This document shows positions 30,354 to 40,513 of a stretch of 64,000 nucleotides of DNA, piece by piece. The notes beneath the pieces were generated by a model, which did no database searches, was not told where the DNA came from, and saw only the letters and a list, made by a program, of their open reading frames with translations. The DNA lies in NCBI GenBank assembly GCA_022770365.1, contig JALEHU010000092.1, forward strand, positions 1-64,000, read 5' to 3'. Each line of letters begins with the position of its first letter. Position 1 is the stretch's first letter. The position numbers and the translations under genes were made by a program. This DNA comes from Blautia sp. GTDB lineage: Bacteria > Bacillota > Clostridia > Lachnospirales > Lachnospiraceae.

Positions 30354-31712
30354 TTATTTTTCGAGTATGTCCCGGATATCCCGCAGGCCCTTGTTGGTCG
30401 TTACAATAATAACCGTGTCACCTACCTGGATGGTATCATGGCCTCTGGGGATTCTGATGGAGCCGTTTCGGTTCAGACATCCTACCAGAAGGTTTTTCTT
30501 AAGGTTCAGTTCTGAAAGCGGAATGCCTACAACCGGGGAATTCTCATGGATAGCAAACTCCAGGGCTTCCGCCTGATTATCCAGAATGTGATAAAGGGTT
30601 TCTACATTGCTTCCGATACTGTTCTGCATGGCACGGACATACTGCAGGATATAATCGGCAGTGATATATTTCGGAAAAATGACACTTCCGATATCCAGGG
30701 AATCAATGATATCGTCAAAAGCGAGACGATTGACTTTCGCCACAAGCTTCGCATTGGACACGGTTTTGGCGAAAAGGGCGAGGAAAATATTTTCTTCGTC
30801 CAGATTGGTAAGGGTTACCAGTGATTCCGCCTGAGACAGCCCCTCTTCCAGAAGAAGGCGCCTGTCTGTGCCGTCACCATTGATGATGGTAGCATCGGGA
30901 AGCAGGTCACTTAAGGTTTCGCAGCGCATTCTGTCTTTCTCAATGATCCTTACATCGATCTTCATGGCGAGCAGAGCTCTGGCAAGGTAGTAGGAGATGG
31001 AACCGCCGCCGACAATGATCGTATTCTTCACCTGGTTGGTCTTTAAACCTATTTTTTTGAAAAAAAGGGCTGCGTTCTGGGGAGATGCGATAATGGATAC
31101 ATAATCTCCGTTATGGATGATGTAATTACCTCCGGGAATGGAGACTCTGTCCCTGCTTTCTGCTGCACAGAAAAGAATATCGCAGCGGAATTTTTCTGTG
31201 ATCTGAAAGATGGACATGCCGTCCAGTCCGAATTCCGGCATAACCTTGAATTTCAAAAGTTCCACACGCCCTCTTGCAAAGCTGTCGATCGTGATGGCTG
31301 ACGGGAAACGCAGAAGTCTGGAAATTTCCCGTGCAGCGGCAGCCTCCGGATTGATGATCATGGAGATGCCGAGACGTTCTTTGATAAAGCCGATTTCCTG
31401 ATTGTAAATAGGATTGCGCACACGGGCGATGGTGTGGCAGTGGCTGGTTTTCTGCGCAATAAGACAGCAGAGCAGGTTCAGCTCATCAGATGCGGTAACC
31501 GCGATCAGGATATCTGCTGTTTCGATGCCGGCTTCTATAAGGATATTGATACTTGCGCCATTTCCGACGATTCCCATGGCATCAATATTTTCGGTAAGCT
31601 GATTGATTTTGTCTGCATTCGTATCAATCAGCGTAAGATCTGTTTCTTCTTCCTGCAATTGTTCTGCAAGAGTACGGCCGACTTTGCCGCACCCGACAAT
31701 AATAATTCGCAT
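30354..31712 (-). CDS. trkA: Trk system potassium transporter NAD-binding protein TrkA
   Basis: MRIIIVGCGKVGRTLAEQL; second domain IIVGGGSISYYLARAL; TrkA-C domains. Confidence 0.94.
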   Translation of the reverse strand: MRIIIVGCGKVGRTLAEQLQEEETDLTLIDTNADKINQLTENIDAMGIVGNGASINILIEAGIETADILIAVTASDELNLLCCLIAQKTSHCHTIARVRNPIYNQEIGFIKERLGISMIINPEAAAAREISRLLRFPSAITIDSFARGRVELLKFKVMPEFGLDGMSIFQITEKFRCDILFCAAESRDRVSIPGGNYIIHNGDYVSIIASPQNAALFFKKIGLKTNQVKNTIIVGGGSISYYLARALLAMKIDVRIIEKDRMRCETLSDLLPDATIINGDGTDRRLLLEEGLSQAESLVTLTNLDEENIFLALFAKTVSNAKLVAKVNRLAFDDIIDSLDIGSVIFPKYITADYILQYVRAMQNSIGSNVETLYHILDNQAEALEFAIHENSPVVGIPLSELNLKKNLLVGCLNRNGSIRIPRGHDTIQVGDTVIIVTTNKGLRDIRDILEK

Positions 31713-31798
31713 AATTCCTCCGAAATGTAAAAACTATTGACATCACTCCATTATAACACTGTATTATGGTTTTTCAAATACTATTTTATTGAAATAAA

Positions 31799-31941
31799 GT
31801 AACTATTCAGGAGGGATATCCCGCGAGGCGTTTTCATGCATTTATGCATGAAAATCCCGAGACACACAAGCAAAAATCCCATCGCCGTAGGCGATTTTAA
31901 ATGGATTTTTGCTTGTAACTGTGAAGGTACTGAACAGTTAC
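31799..31941. mobile_element. 143-bp MITE-like element, family A
   Basis: Ends GTAACTATTCAG / CTGAACAGTTAC; flanked by exact 8-bp repeats GAAATAAA (31791-31798, 31942-31949); internal hairpins TTTTCATGCATttATGCATGAAAA and CAAGCAAAAATCC..GGATTTTTGCTTG. Confidence 0.9.
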
Positions 31942-32024
31942 GAAATAAATTCTTCTTGAGTCTACAACGGTTGCAGGGTTTATGATGCTGTCATAAACAG
32001 GCTGATAAAGGAGATAACAGAAAG

Positions 32025-33380
32025 ATGAAAGATTATAATCTGACAGAAGGAAGTATATTAAAAAAATTACTGATGTTTGCAGTGCCTTTTCTGATTGCGA
32101 ATGTGCTGCAGTCTCTCTATGGGGCAGTGGATCTGTTTGTGGTGGGAAGATACTGTACGGCAGAGAGTGTTGCGGCTGTTTCTACAGGCACACAGGTAAC
32201 ACAGATCATTACCAGTCTTGCGGCAGGACTGACGCTGGGAAGTACGGTGATCATCGGACAGTACAAAGGGCAGAACGATGAGGAGCGGGTAAAACAGACC
32301 ATCGGAACGACACTGACCGTTTTTGCCGGCGCTGCATTGCTTCTTACTGTGGTGATGCTGGCTTTGGAACGCCCGCTGCTGACAATTCTGAGGACTCCTG
32401 CACAGTCCTTTGAGCTGACCATGCAGTATGTGGCAGTCTGCCTTCTGGGTAATATTTTTATCTGCGGATACAATGCGATCAGTGCGGTTCTGAGAGGATA
32501 TGGAGATTCAGCAAGACCGATGATGTTCGTGGCAGCCGCATGTGTATTGAATATCATCCTGGATTTTGTATTTGTGAAATACTGCGGATTAAATGTTGTC
32601 GGGACAGCTCTGGCAACAGTGATCTCCCAGGGCATGAGTATGTTTATAGCCATTGGGTATCTGAAAAAACATGATTTTCTTTTTGATTTTAAACCAGTAA
32701 GCTTTCGGCCGGTGTGGAGTATTGTGAAAAAACTGGCATATGTGGGGATTCCCATTTCTTTTCAGGAAATGATGGTGCGTATTTCTTTTCTGTATCTTAT
32801 GGCGATGATGAATACATGCGGAGTATATGCGGCATCTGTTGTGGGAATCGGAAGTAAATATGATGTTTTTGCCATGCTGACATCTACTTCCATGGCAAGC
32901 GCTCTTGCTGCTCTTACGGCACAGAATATGGGAGCGGGCAAGCCGGAGCGTGCCAGAAAATCGCTGTGGTACAGCCTTGGCATTGCGGTGGCGGTATCTT
33001 CGCTTTTCTGGCTCTGGGCGCAGCTGGATCCCCGGTCGATGATCGGTGTATTTACAGGAGATGAAAATGTAATCGCAGCAGGTGTGCCGTTTTTTAAATC
33101 CTGCAGCTATGACTATATCATGACAGCTCTCGTGTTCGTAATGAACGGTTATCTCAACGGTAAACAGAAAACGGTCTGGACGATGGTGAGCTGCAGTTTT
33201 GGTGCTGTATGTCTGAGGATTCCCATGGTATACTTTTTTGCGGAACATTTTGGGGAGGACCTGGGGATGCTGGGAAAAATTGCCCCTATTGTTTCCGGAA
33301 TCATGGCATGTTATACTCTTGTGTATGTAATATATGAGGGAAAGAAGTATGAAAAACAACGAGTTATTTCAAATTGGTGA
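32025..33380 (+). CDS. MATE family efflux transporter (intact)
   Basis: Full 451-aa MATE; LQSLYGAVDLFVVGRY. Confidence 0.92.
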   Translation: MKDYNLTEGSILKKLLMFAVPFLIANVLQSLYGAVDLFVVGRYCTAESVAAVSTGTQVTQIITSLAAGLTLGSTVIIGQYKGQNDEERVKQTIGTTLTVFAGAALLLTVVMLALERPLLTILRTPAQSFELTMQYVAVCLLGNIFICGYNAISAVLRGYGDSARPMMFVAAACVLNIILDFVFVKYCGLNVVGTALATVISQGMSMFIAIGYLKKHDFLFDFKPVSFRPVWSIVKKLAYVGIPISFQEMMVRISFLYLMAMMNTCGVYAASVVGIGSKYDVFAMLTSTSMASALAALTAQNMGAGKPERARKSLWYSLGIAVAVSSLFWLWAQLDPRSMIGVFTGDENVIAAGVPFFKSCSYDYIMTALVFVMNGYLNGKQKTVWTMVSCSFGAVCLRIPMVYFFAEHFGEDLGMLGKIAPIVSGIMACYTLVYVIYEGKKYEKQRVISNW

Positions 33381-34185
33381 GGTTTCCAGACTGTTTCACG
33401 TAAGCGTGAGCATTCTCCGCCATTATGACAAGATCGGCCTGCTGAAGCCGGAATATACAGATGAGGAAACAGGATACCGCTATTACAGCACCCGACAGTT
33501 TGAGTGTCTGAATACGATCCGGTATCTGCGGGCACTGGATATGCCGCTGGAACAGATCTCCGGTTTTTTGCAGAACCGGGATACCGATCATATAGAAGAA
33601 CTTTTGCGCCGGCAAAAAGAAGAGGTGGAGCGAAGAAAACAGAATCTGGAAATCATAGAGCGAAAAATTGACAACCGGCTGAGGCAGCTGGAAGATGCGC
33701 TGACTTCCAGGCTGAATGTGATCCGGATAGAAGAGAAGCCTGCCAGACGGATTGCCACAGTCAAACATAAGCTTACACCTCACAATTATCTGGATCTGGA
33801 GCAGAGCATCCGTCAGCTTGAGGCGGAAGAAGAAAATACAGTGGTCTTTCTGGGAAAAGTAGGCGTTGGACTGCAGGCGGAGCATTTACAGAAAAGACAG
33901 TATCTGCCTTATGATATGGTATTCGTTATTCTTGATGAAGAAGATCAGTTCCACGGCGAAACAATGGCTGTGGAGCCGGAGACCTGCGTAACTCTCCGTT
34001 TTCAGGGATGCCATGATCAGGCTGCGCAGTATTATGAGAAAATGATGGACTACATAGAAGAGAATGGATACGAGATTGACGGATTTTCCAAAGAACTGAC
34101 GATGATCGATTACGGCCTGACGGATGACACATCGAAATTTGTAACAGAAATACAGATTCCGGTTGGGAAGAAAGGAAAAGTATGA
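33349..34185 (+). CDS. MerR family transcriptional regulator with effector-binding domain
   Basis: FQIGEVSRLFHVSVSILRHYDKIGLLKPEY. Confidence 0.93.
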   Translation: MKNNELFQIGEVSRLFHVSVSILRHYDKIGLLKPEYTDEETGYRYYSTRQFECLNTIRYLRALDMPLEQISGFLQNRDTDHIEELLRRQKEEVERRKQNLEIIERKIDNRLRQLEDALTSRLNVIRIEEKPARRIATVKHKLTPHNYLDLEQSIRQLEAEEENTVVFLGKVGVGLQAEHLQKRQYLPYDMVFVILDEEDQFHGETMAVEPETCVTLRFQGCHDQAAQYYEKMMDYIEENGYEIDGFSKELTMIDYGLTDDTSKFVTEIQIPVGKKGKV

Positions 34186-34226
34186 TATAATAACGCTGTT
34201 ATTCCAAAAAAAAGGAGGAGGATTGC

Positions 34227-35120
34227 TTGGAGACTATTCAGAATGCGGATATTCAGGATATCAGTGTGGATAATGTCAAGGCTCAAGCCAACAGAGTCTA
34301 TACGTATCTGCAGGAACAGATGCCTTCACTGATCGGTTTTTGTGTGAGGGTTGTACTGGCGATTGTTGTATTTCTTGTTGCAAGGAAGGTAATTGCCTGG
34401 ATTATCGGAATCCTGAAAAAGTCCCTGGAGAATATTAACGTGGACAAAGGCGTTGTTCAATTCGCCTGTTCCATTGCAAGACTTGTGCTGTATCTCCTGT
34501 TGATATTTAATATCGGAATCAGCCTTGGCATCAAGGAATCTTCCGTGGCGGCTCTTCTTGGAACCGCCGGTGTGACTGTCGGCCTTGCGCTTCAGGGCGG
34601 TCTTGCCAATGTGGCAGGAGGAGTGATGATTCTTTTGTTCAAACCTTTTCAGGTGGGAGATTATATCATTCAGGATCAGGCGAACGGATGTGAGGGGACC
34701 GTGTCCAGGATTGATATGTATTATACCACGCTTTTGTCTGTGGACAATAAGAATATCGTGATTCCTAACGGCACTCTGGCCAACAGTACTGTGATCAATG
34801 TGACAGCCAGGAACCACAGACGCCTGGAGATCAAAGTAGGGATTTCCTATCGCTCCGATATCCGAAGGGCGAGAGAAATTCTGGAGCAGATACTTCTGGA
34901 TGATCCGGATACCAATACGGACAGTGAAATGGTGGTATTTGTGGATGAACTGGGAGAGAGCGCTGTGGTCATGGGACTCCGTGTTTGGGTGGAGACTGAT
35001 AATTACTGGCCTGTCAAATGGAGAATGAATCAGCGGATCAAGGAAGAGTTTGATGCACAGGGAATCGTGATTCCGTTCAATCAGATGGATGTCCACATTC
35101 ATCAGCAGGAGAACAAATGA
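34227..35120 (+). CDS. mscS: Small-conductance mechanosensitive channel
   Basis: LGTAGVTVGLALQGGLANVAGGVMILLFKPFQVGDYI. Confidence 0.93.
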   Translation: METIQNADIQDISVDNVKAQANRVYTYLQEQMPSLIGFCVRVVLAIVVFLVARKVIAWIIGILKKSLENINVDKGVVQFACSIARLVLYLLLIFNIGISLGIKESSVAALLGTAGVTVGLALQGGLANVAGGVMILLFKPFQVGDYIIQDQANGCEGTVSRIDMYYTTLLSVDNKNIVIPNGTLANSTVINVTARNHRRLEIKVGISYRSDIRRAREILEQILLDDPDTNTDSEMVVFVDELGESAVVMGLRVWVETDNYWPVKWRMNQRIKEEFDAQGIVIPFNQMDVHIHQQENK

Positions 35121-35163
35121 TAAGGAAGCAGGAGAACAATTTTAAGAAAGGTGGAAAAACAGG

Positions 35164-35559
35164 ATGAAAAAGTTTATTGAAGAGTTTTAGGCATTTGCGC
35201 TAAGAGGAAATGTCATGGATATGGCTGTCGGCGTTCTCATCGGCGGTGCATTTTCCGGTATTGTAACATCTCTGACGGATAATTTTATTACACCGATTTT
35301 GAATTTTTTAACCGGACAGGCAACATACGGCATGAAGGATATCGCCGGATTCGGTTCCAATTTCCTGGCAGCCGTTGTCAATTTTATCATTATGGCATTT
35401 ATTTTGTTCTGCCTGATGAGAGGAATTAACAAACTGATGTCTATTGGAAAAAAGGAGACACCTGAAGAGGTTACAACGAAGGTCTGCCCTTACTGCAAGA
35501 GTGAAATTGCTGTTGACGCAACACGGTGTCCGCATTGTACCTCACAGTTAACAGAATAA
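35164..35559 (+). pseudogene. mscL: Large-conductance mechanosensitive channel interrupted by an in-frame TAG at codon 9
   Basis: ATG AAA AAG TTT ATT GAA GAG TTT TAG GCA TTT GCG CTA AGA GGA AAT: MKKFIEEF*AFALRGNVMDMAVGVLIGGAF..; C-terminal zinc ribbon CPYCKSEI..CPHC. Confidence 0.85.
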
Positions 35560-35566
35560 GATTACA

Positions 35567-35611
35567 TAGCAGCTGTCGTTTTCCGGAGGGAATCAGACAG
35601 CTGTTTTTTGT
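35567..35611 (+). terminator. Terminator after mscL
   Basis: AGCAGCTGTC...GACAGCTGTTTTTTG. Confidence 0.75.
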
Positions 35612-35672
35612 ATGGCAAAAATAAAACACCTGCTCGGCAGGTGGAGGGGATTACGGATGCCGACTATTTAAC

Positions 35673-35705
35673 AACGTAAACCAAAATGATATAATAGGTT
35701 GACAA
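35673..35705 (+). promoter_or_regulatory. Candidate BirA operator/promoter of bioY
   Basis: AACGTAAACC-14 bp-GGTTGACAA with TATAAT inside the spacer. Confidence 0.5.
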
Positions 35706-35807
35706 TTTGATTTTCCTGTGATAAATTATTACCAGCTATTCACAACGGGCAGATGTTCGATTTTGCAGCAGATGCAGGAGTAGTGAAGCAAGAAGGAGGA
35801 TTATACA

Positions 35808-36365
35808 ATGACAACAGTGGCAGCATCAAGGAGTAAGACTTATGATATGGTATACATTGCAATTTTTGCAGTGTTAATGGCGATCTGTTCGTGGATTTCC
35901 ATTCCCATGACCGTACCGTTTACGTTACAGACATTCGGGGTATTTATTTCAGTGGGAATTCTGGGAGGAAAAAGAGGATCTCTGGCTGTTCTGGTATATA
36001 TTCTGCTGGGAGCAGTGGGAGTACCGGTTTTTGCCGGATTCAGCGGAGGAATTGGAGTTCTTTTGAATACAACGGGCGGATACATTATCGGATTTTTATT
36101 CTCCGCACTTGTTATGTGGGGAATGGAAAAGCTTTTTGGAAGAAAACCGGTAGTGCAGATTCTTTCCATGCTTGCGGGACTTATTGTGTGCTATGCGATC
36201 GGTACTGTATGGTTTATGGTGGTTTATTCGAATGCGAACGGGGCAGTAGGTCTCGGTACAGTCCTGGGATGGTGTGTGATTCCTTTTATTATCCCGGATC
36301 TTGTAAAAATCGCGCTGGCATTTGTTCTTTCAGGAAGGCTGCGTCGGTATGTGCCGCAGGCATGA
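35808..36365 (+). CDS. bioY: Biotin transporter BioY
   Basis: IFAVLMAICSWISIPMTVPFTLQTFGVFISVGILGGKRG. Confidence 0.92.
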   Translation: MTTVAASRSKTYDMVYIAIFAVLMAICSWISIPMTVPFTLQTFGVFISVGILGGKRGSLAVLVYILLGAVGVPVFAGFSGGIGVLLNTTGGYIIGFLFSALVMWGMEKLFGRKPVVQILSMLAGLIVCYAIGTVWFMVVYSNANGAVGLGTVLGWCVIPFIIPDLVKIALAFVLSGRLRRYVPQA

Positions 36366-36579
36366 AAACACCCCGCACCGGACGGAAAAGCCTGCAGTGC
36401 TTCTTAGGCCTCATCACGGGATGTGTCTTGCCTACTTTCAGGGATATGGCTACAGTGACGGATTCCAAAGGCATATGGGAGAAATGCTGGAGGTTTTTGA
36501 GAAAAACATTCCGGTGAAACTGACATCTGCCGTGGATGAAATCTGCAGTTCCGGGAAAAGCAGATGGGAATCTTTGTGA
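36362..36579 (+). pseudogene. DUF1284 domain protein remnant (frameshifted start, truncated end)
   Basis: LRPHHGMCLAYFQGYGYSDGFQRHMGEMLEVFEKN..VDEICSS then unrelated GKSRWESL*; no start codon in frame. Confidence 0.6.
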
Positions 36580-37446
36580 TCACTGTGTAAAGTATTCTTT
36601 ATATTCTTTCGGCGACATGCCGTATTCTTTTTTGAACGCGCGGAAAAAGCTGGAATAATCCTTAAAACCACACATGAGATACGCTTCGCTGATACTGGCG
36701 TGACCTAAAATGGCATCACGGCATATGGCGAGGCGTTTTTTTATAATATACTGGTGGATGGACATGCCGATATTTTCTTTGAAAATATGGGCAATGTGAT
36801 ACTTGTTCACATAAAATTCTCTTGCGAGGCTTTCCAGAGAAAGTTCCTCATCCAGATGTTCTTCAATATAGATACACAGGTTCTGGTAAAGAGAGCGTTC
36901 TTCTTCAAATCCCATGAGATGATTCTGTTCGTATACCACACGGTTCAGATGAAGAACAAGATCGTCGACACAGACAGGAATCTGAGCCTGACGGCCAAAA
37001 CGGTCCGATTTCATTTCTTCGATCAGGCGGATGACTTTGGACTGAATGATATTGAAAGCAATCCTGTCATTGTGAAAGAGATATTTTTTGGATGTTTGGA
37101 CATACTGCATCATATAGACGTAATCAGGAGAAATTTCCAGAAGGTGATTGCAGTATTCCTGGCTGATCCAGAATACAAATCTCCGGTAAGGAATGTCCAG
37201 ATTGTGGATGACGGCTCTGTGCCGCACATGAGGAGGAATCAGAATGACATCACCATAAGTCAGCGGAAACTGCTCATTCTCAATCTGGATACTGACATTG
37301 CCTTCCAGAAAAAAATAAAATTCATAATAGTCGTGAGCGTGTGTGGCTACTTTGATAGGAGCAGTGTCGCTGTAGTAGTAGATCTCAAAATCTCTGGAAA
37401 GCATATACTGACGTGCGCTGAACTGGGTCTGCAGTCTTTTTTTCAT
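36580..37446 (-). CDS. AraC family transcriptional regulator
   Basis: Cupin N-domain (HAHDYYEFYFFLEGNV) and AraC HTH (CGFKDYSSFFRAFKKEYGMSPKEYKEYF); divergent from uxuAB. Confidence 0.92.
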   Translation of the reverse strand: MKKRLQTQFSARQYMLSRDFEIYYYSDTAPIKVATHAHDYYEFYFFLEGNVSIQIENEQFPLTYGDVILIPPHVRHRAVIHNLDIPYRRFVFWISQEYCNHLLEISPDYVYMMQYVQTSKKYLFHNDRIAFNIIQSKVIRLIEEMKSDRFGRQAQIPVCVDDLVLHLNRVVYEQNHLMGFEEERSLYQNLCIYIEEHLDEELSLESLAREFYVNKYHIAHIFKENIGMSIHQYIIKKRLAICRDAILGHASISEAYLMCGFKDYSSFFRAFKKEYGMSPKEYKEYFTQ

Positions 37447-37647
37447 GGGTTTCTGCCTCCTGTGTAAAAATATAATGATACTAGTATAATCCACATTAAT
37501 TATACCACAAAACCGCAATTTTTACAATGTGTACAACAATTACGTCAATGGATTTTTCTGAAAGCCTGTCATATAATAAATTCAACAAAAAACAACATTT
37601 ATTACTATTACCAGGCGTTCAAAAACAAAAAGGAGAGGTAAACGATT

Positions 37648-38718
37648 ATGGAAATGACATTAAGATGGTACGGTTCCAAATTTGACACAGTAACTCTGGA
37701 GCAGATCCGCCAGATCCCGGGCGTTACAGGAGTGATCACAACATTATATGATACCGCACCCGGTGAAGTATGGAGCCGTGAAAGAATCCGCGCGACGAAA
37801 GATGAGGTTGAAGCGGCAGGACTTCATGTAGCCGGAATTGAAAGTGTGAATGTTCATGATGCCATCAAGACAGGCGCACCGGACAGAGACGATTATATTG
37901 CAAATTACATGGAAACTCTGGAAAACCTGGGCAAAGAAGATATCCATCTGGTATGCTACAATTTCATGCCGGTATTCGACTGGACAAGGACAGAACTGGC
38001 ACGTGTAAGACCGGATGGCTCCACAGTTCTTGCATATACACAGGAAGCGGTTGATGCGCTGAATCCTGAAAAAATGTTTGACTCCATCGCGGGCGATATG
38101 AATGGTACCGTTATGCCGGGCTGGGAGCCGGAGCGTATGGAACATGTCAAAGAACTTTTTGCCATGTACAAAGACATTGATGATGAAAAATTATTTGAAA
38201 ACCTGAAATATTTCCTGGAAAAAATCATGCCTGTATGTGACAAATATGACATTAACATGGCAATTCATCCGGATGACCCTGCATGGAGCGTTTTCGGTCT
38301 TCCCCGAATTATTATCAACAAGAAAAACATCCTTCGCATGATGCAGATGGTGGACAATCCGCACAATGGTGTGACCTTCTGCTCCGGTTCTTACGGTACC
38401 AACCTGGAGAATGATCTTCCGGATATGATCCGTTCCCTGAAAGGAAGAGTTCATTTTGCCCATGTACGTAACCTGAAATTCCATTCTCCCACAAATTTCG
38501 AGGAAGCAGCACATCTTTCTTCTGACGGAACATTCGACATGTATGAGATCATGAAGGCTCTTTATGACATCGGATTTGACGGACCGATCCGTCCGGATCA
38601 TGGGCGTATGATCTGGGGTGAAGTTGCAATGCCGGGTTATGGTCTTTACGACAGAGCTCTCGGAGCAACTTATCTGAACGGACTCTGGGAAGCAATCGAG
38701 AAAGGAGCAGGAAAATGA
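37648..38718 (+). CDS. uxuA: Mannonate dehydratase
   Basis: MTLRWYGSKFDTVTLEQIRQIPGVTGVITTLYD. Confidence 0.95.
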   Translation: MEMTLRWYGSKFDTVTLEQIRQIPGVTGVITTLYDTAPGEVWSRERIRATKDEVEAAGLHVAGIESVNVHDAIKTGAPDRDDYIANYMETLENLGKEDIHLVCYNFMPVFDWTRTELARVRPDGSTVLAYTQEAVDALNPEKMFDSIAGDMNGTVMPGWEPERMEHVKELFAMYKDIDDEKLFENLKYFLEKIMPVCDKYDINMAIHPDDPAWSVFGLPRIIINKKNILRMMQMVDNPHNGVTFCSGSYGTNLENDLPDMIRSLKGRVHFAHVRNLKFHSPTNFEEAAHLSSDGTFDMYEIMKALYDIGFDGPIRPDHGRMIWGEVAMPGYGLYDRALGATYLNGLWEAIEKGAGK

Positions 38719-40328
38719 TTTTAAGTGCAGAAGGACTGAAAAATAAAGAAGCATGGGAAGCTGCAGGATACAGCCTTCCGAAATATGACCGTGATGCAAT
38801 GATCACGGCAACAAAAGAAAATCCATTCTGGATCCATTTTGGTGCAGGGAATATTTTCCGTGCGTTTCAGGCAAACGTTGTTCAGAACCTTCTGAACGAT
38901 GGTGTTCTGAACAGAGGTCTTGTAGTTGCAGAAGGATTTGACTACGAAATCGTAGAAAAAATGAACCGTCCCCATGATGATTATTCGATTCTTGTAACAT
39001 TAAAAGCAGACGGAAATGTTGAAAAAACAGTAGTGGGAAGCATTGCAGAATCCTGTATTCTGGACTCCGAAGACGAAAAGGAATATTCTCGTCTGAAAAA
39101 TATTTTCAGCGCTGATTCCCTGCAGATGGCTACGTTTACGATTACAGAAAAAGGATACAGCCTTGTAAACGGCAAGTGTGAGCTCCTTCCTGCAGTAGAG
39201 GCGGACTTTGCAGCAGGCCCTGAAAAACCTGCAAGTTATATGGGAAAAGTTGCTTCTCTTCTCTATACACGTTATAAGGCGGGGGAAAAGCCGATTGCCA
39301 TGGTGAGCATGGACAACTGCTCCCACAACGGTGACAAACTGTATGCGGCAATCCACACTTTTGCAGAAAAATGGACGGAAGCAGGACTTGCAGAAGCAGG
39401 ATTCCTTGCTTATGTGGAAAACAGAGAAAGAGTAACTTTCCCGTGGACGATGATTGATAAGATCACCCCGCGCCCGGATGCTTCCGTAGAGGAAATTCTG
39501 AAAAAAGACGGAATCGAAGGTCTGGAACCGGTAATTACCTCCAAAAACACTTATGTGGCTCCTTTTGTAAACGCAGAAGAGTGTGAATATCTGGTGATTG
39601 AGGATGCTTTTCCTAACGGACGTCCCAAGCTGGAGAAAGGTGGCCTGATGTTTGCAGAAAGAGAAACTGTTGACAAGGTTGAAAAGATGAAAGTCTGCAC
39701 CTGTCTGAATCCTCTGCATACTGCTCTGGCTGTGTACGGATGCCTTCTTGGATATGAGAAAATTTCCGAGGAGATGAAAGATCCGCAGCTGAAGAAGCTG
39801 GTTGAAGTGATCGGTTACAAAGAGGGACTTCCTGTAGTGGTAAATCCGGGCGTTCTGGATCCCAGGGAATTTATCGATACTGTATTAAATATTCGTATTC
39901 CGAATCCGTTCATGCCGGATACACCCCAGAGAATTGCAACGGATACATCCCAGAAGCTTGCAATCCGTTTTGGTGAAACCATCAAAGCATACGATGCTTC
40001 ACCGGAACTGGATACCGCAGACCTGAAGCTGATACCTCTGGTATTTGCAGGATGGCTGCGTTATCTGATGGGAGTGAACGATGAAGGAGCAGAGTTTACT
40101 CTGAGCCCAGACCCGCTTCTGGATACAGTCCGTCCTTATGTATCAGGCGTTCAGCTTGGGACAGATGTCAATGCTGAAGAAGTCCTGAAACCGGTTCTGG
40201 AAATGAGAGAAATTTTCGGCGTGGATCTCTATGAGACCGGTATGGCAGAGAAAGTATGCGGATATTTCCGCGAACTGACAGCAGGTCCCGGGGCTGTACG
40301 TGAAACGCTGAAAAAATATACAAAATAA
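38715..40328 (+). CDS. uxuB: Mannitol dehydrogenase family / fructuronate reductase
   Basis: IHFGAGNIFRAFQANV; VCTCLNPLHTALAVYGCLLGY. Confidence 0.88.
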   Translation: MILSAEGLKNKEAWEAAGYSLPKYDRDAMITATKENPFWIHFGAGNIFRAFQANVVQNLLNDGVLNRGLVVAEGFDYEIVEKMNRPHDDYSILVTLKADGNVEKTVVGSIAESCILDSEDEKEYSRLKNIFSADSLQMATFTITEKGYSLVNGKCELLPAVEADFAAGPEKPASYMGKVASLLYTRYKAGEKPIAMVSMDNCSHNGDKLYAAIHTFAEKWTEAGLAEAGFLAYVENRERVTFPWTMIDKITPRPDASVEEILKKDGIEGLEPVITSKNTYVAPFVNAEECEYLVIEDAFPNGRPKLEKGGLMFAERETVDKVEKMKVCTCLNPLHTALAVYGCLLGYEKISEEMKDPQLKKLVEVIGYKEGLPVVVNPGVLDPREFIDTVLNIRIPNPFMPDTPQRIATDTSQKLAIRFGETIKAYDASPELDTADLKLIPLVFAGWLRYLMGVNDEGAEFTLSPDPLLDTVRPYVSGVQLGTDVNAEEVLKPVLEMREIFGVDLYETGMAEKVCGYFRELTAGPGAVRETLKKYTK

Positions 40329-40401
40329 AATCATAATGATATGATATTCTGTACCATATTATTTTATGGGAATATCTGTTTACACAGATACCACTGCTAA
40401 T

Positions 40402-40448
40402 AAAAAAGCATCTGTTCTTCGGGACTTAGAAGATCAGATGCTTTTTTG
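40402..40448. terminator. Terminator between convergent genes
   Basis: AAGCATCTGTTCTTC...GAAGATCAGATGCTTTTTT. Confidence 0.75.
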
Positions 40449-40513
40449 CGGTAAAATCTGCAGAGTTATGTAATTGTACAGCAGAGTGTCATATGCCGGA
40501 CTCCGGCAGAAAT

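Noticed and set aside
35164-35220. mscL TAG as recoded pyrrolysine or readthrough
   Set aside because: Lys is expected at this site and there is no pyl gene or recoding element in the window; simple nonsense mutation is more economical.
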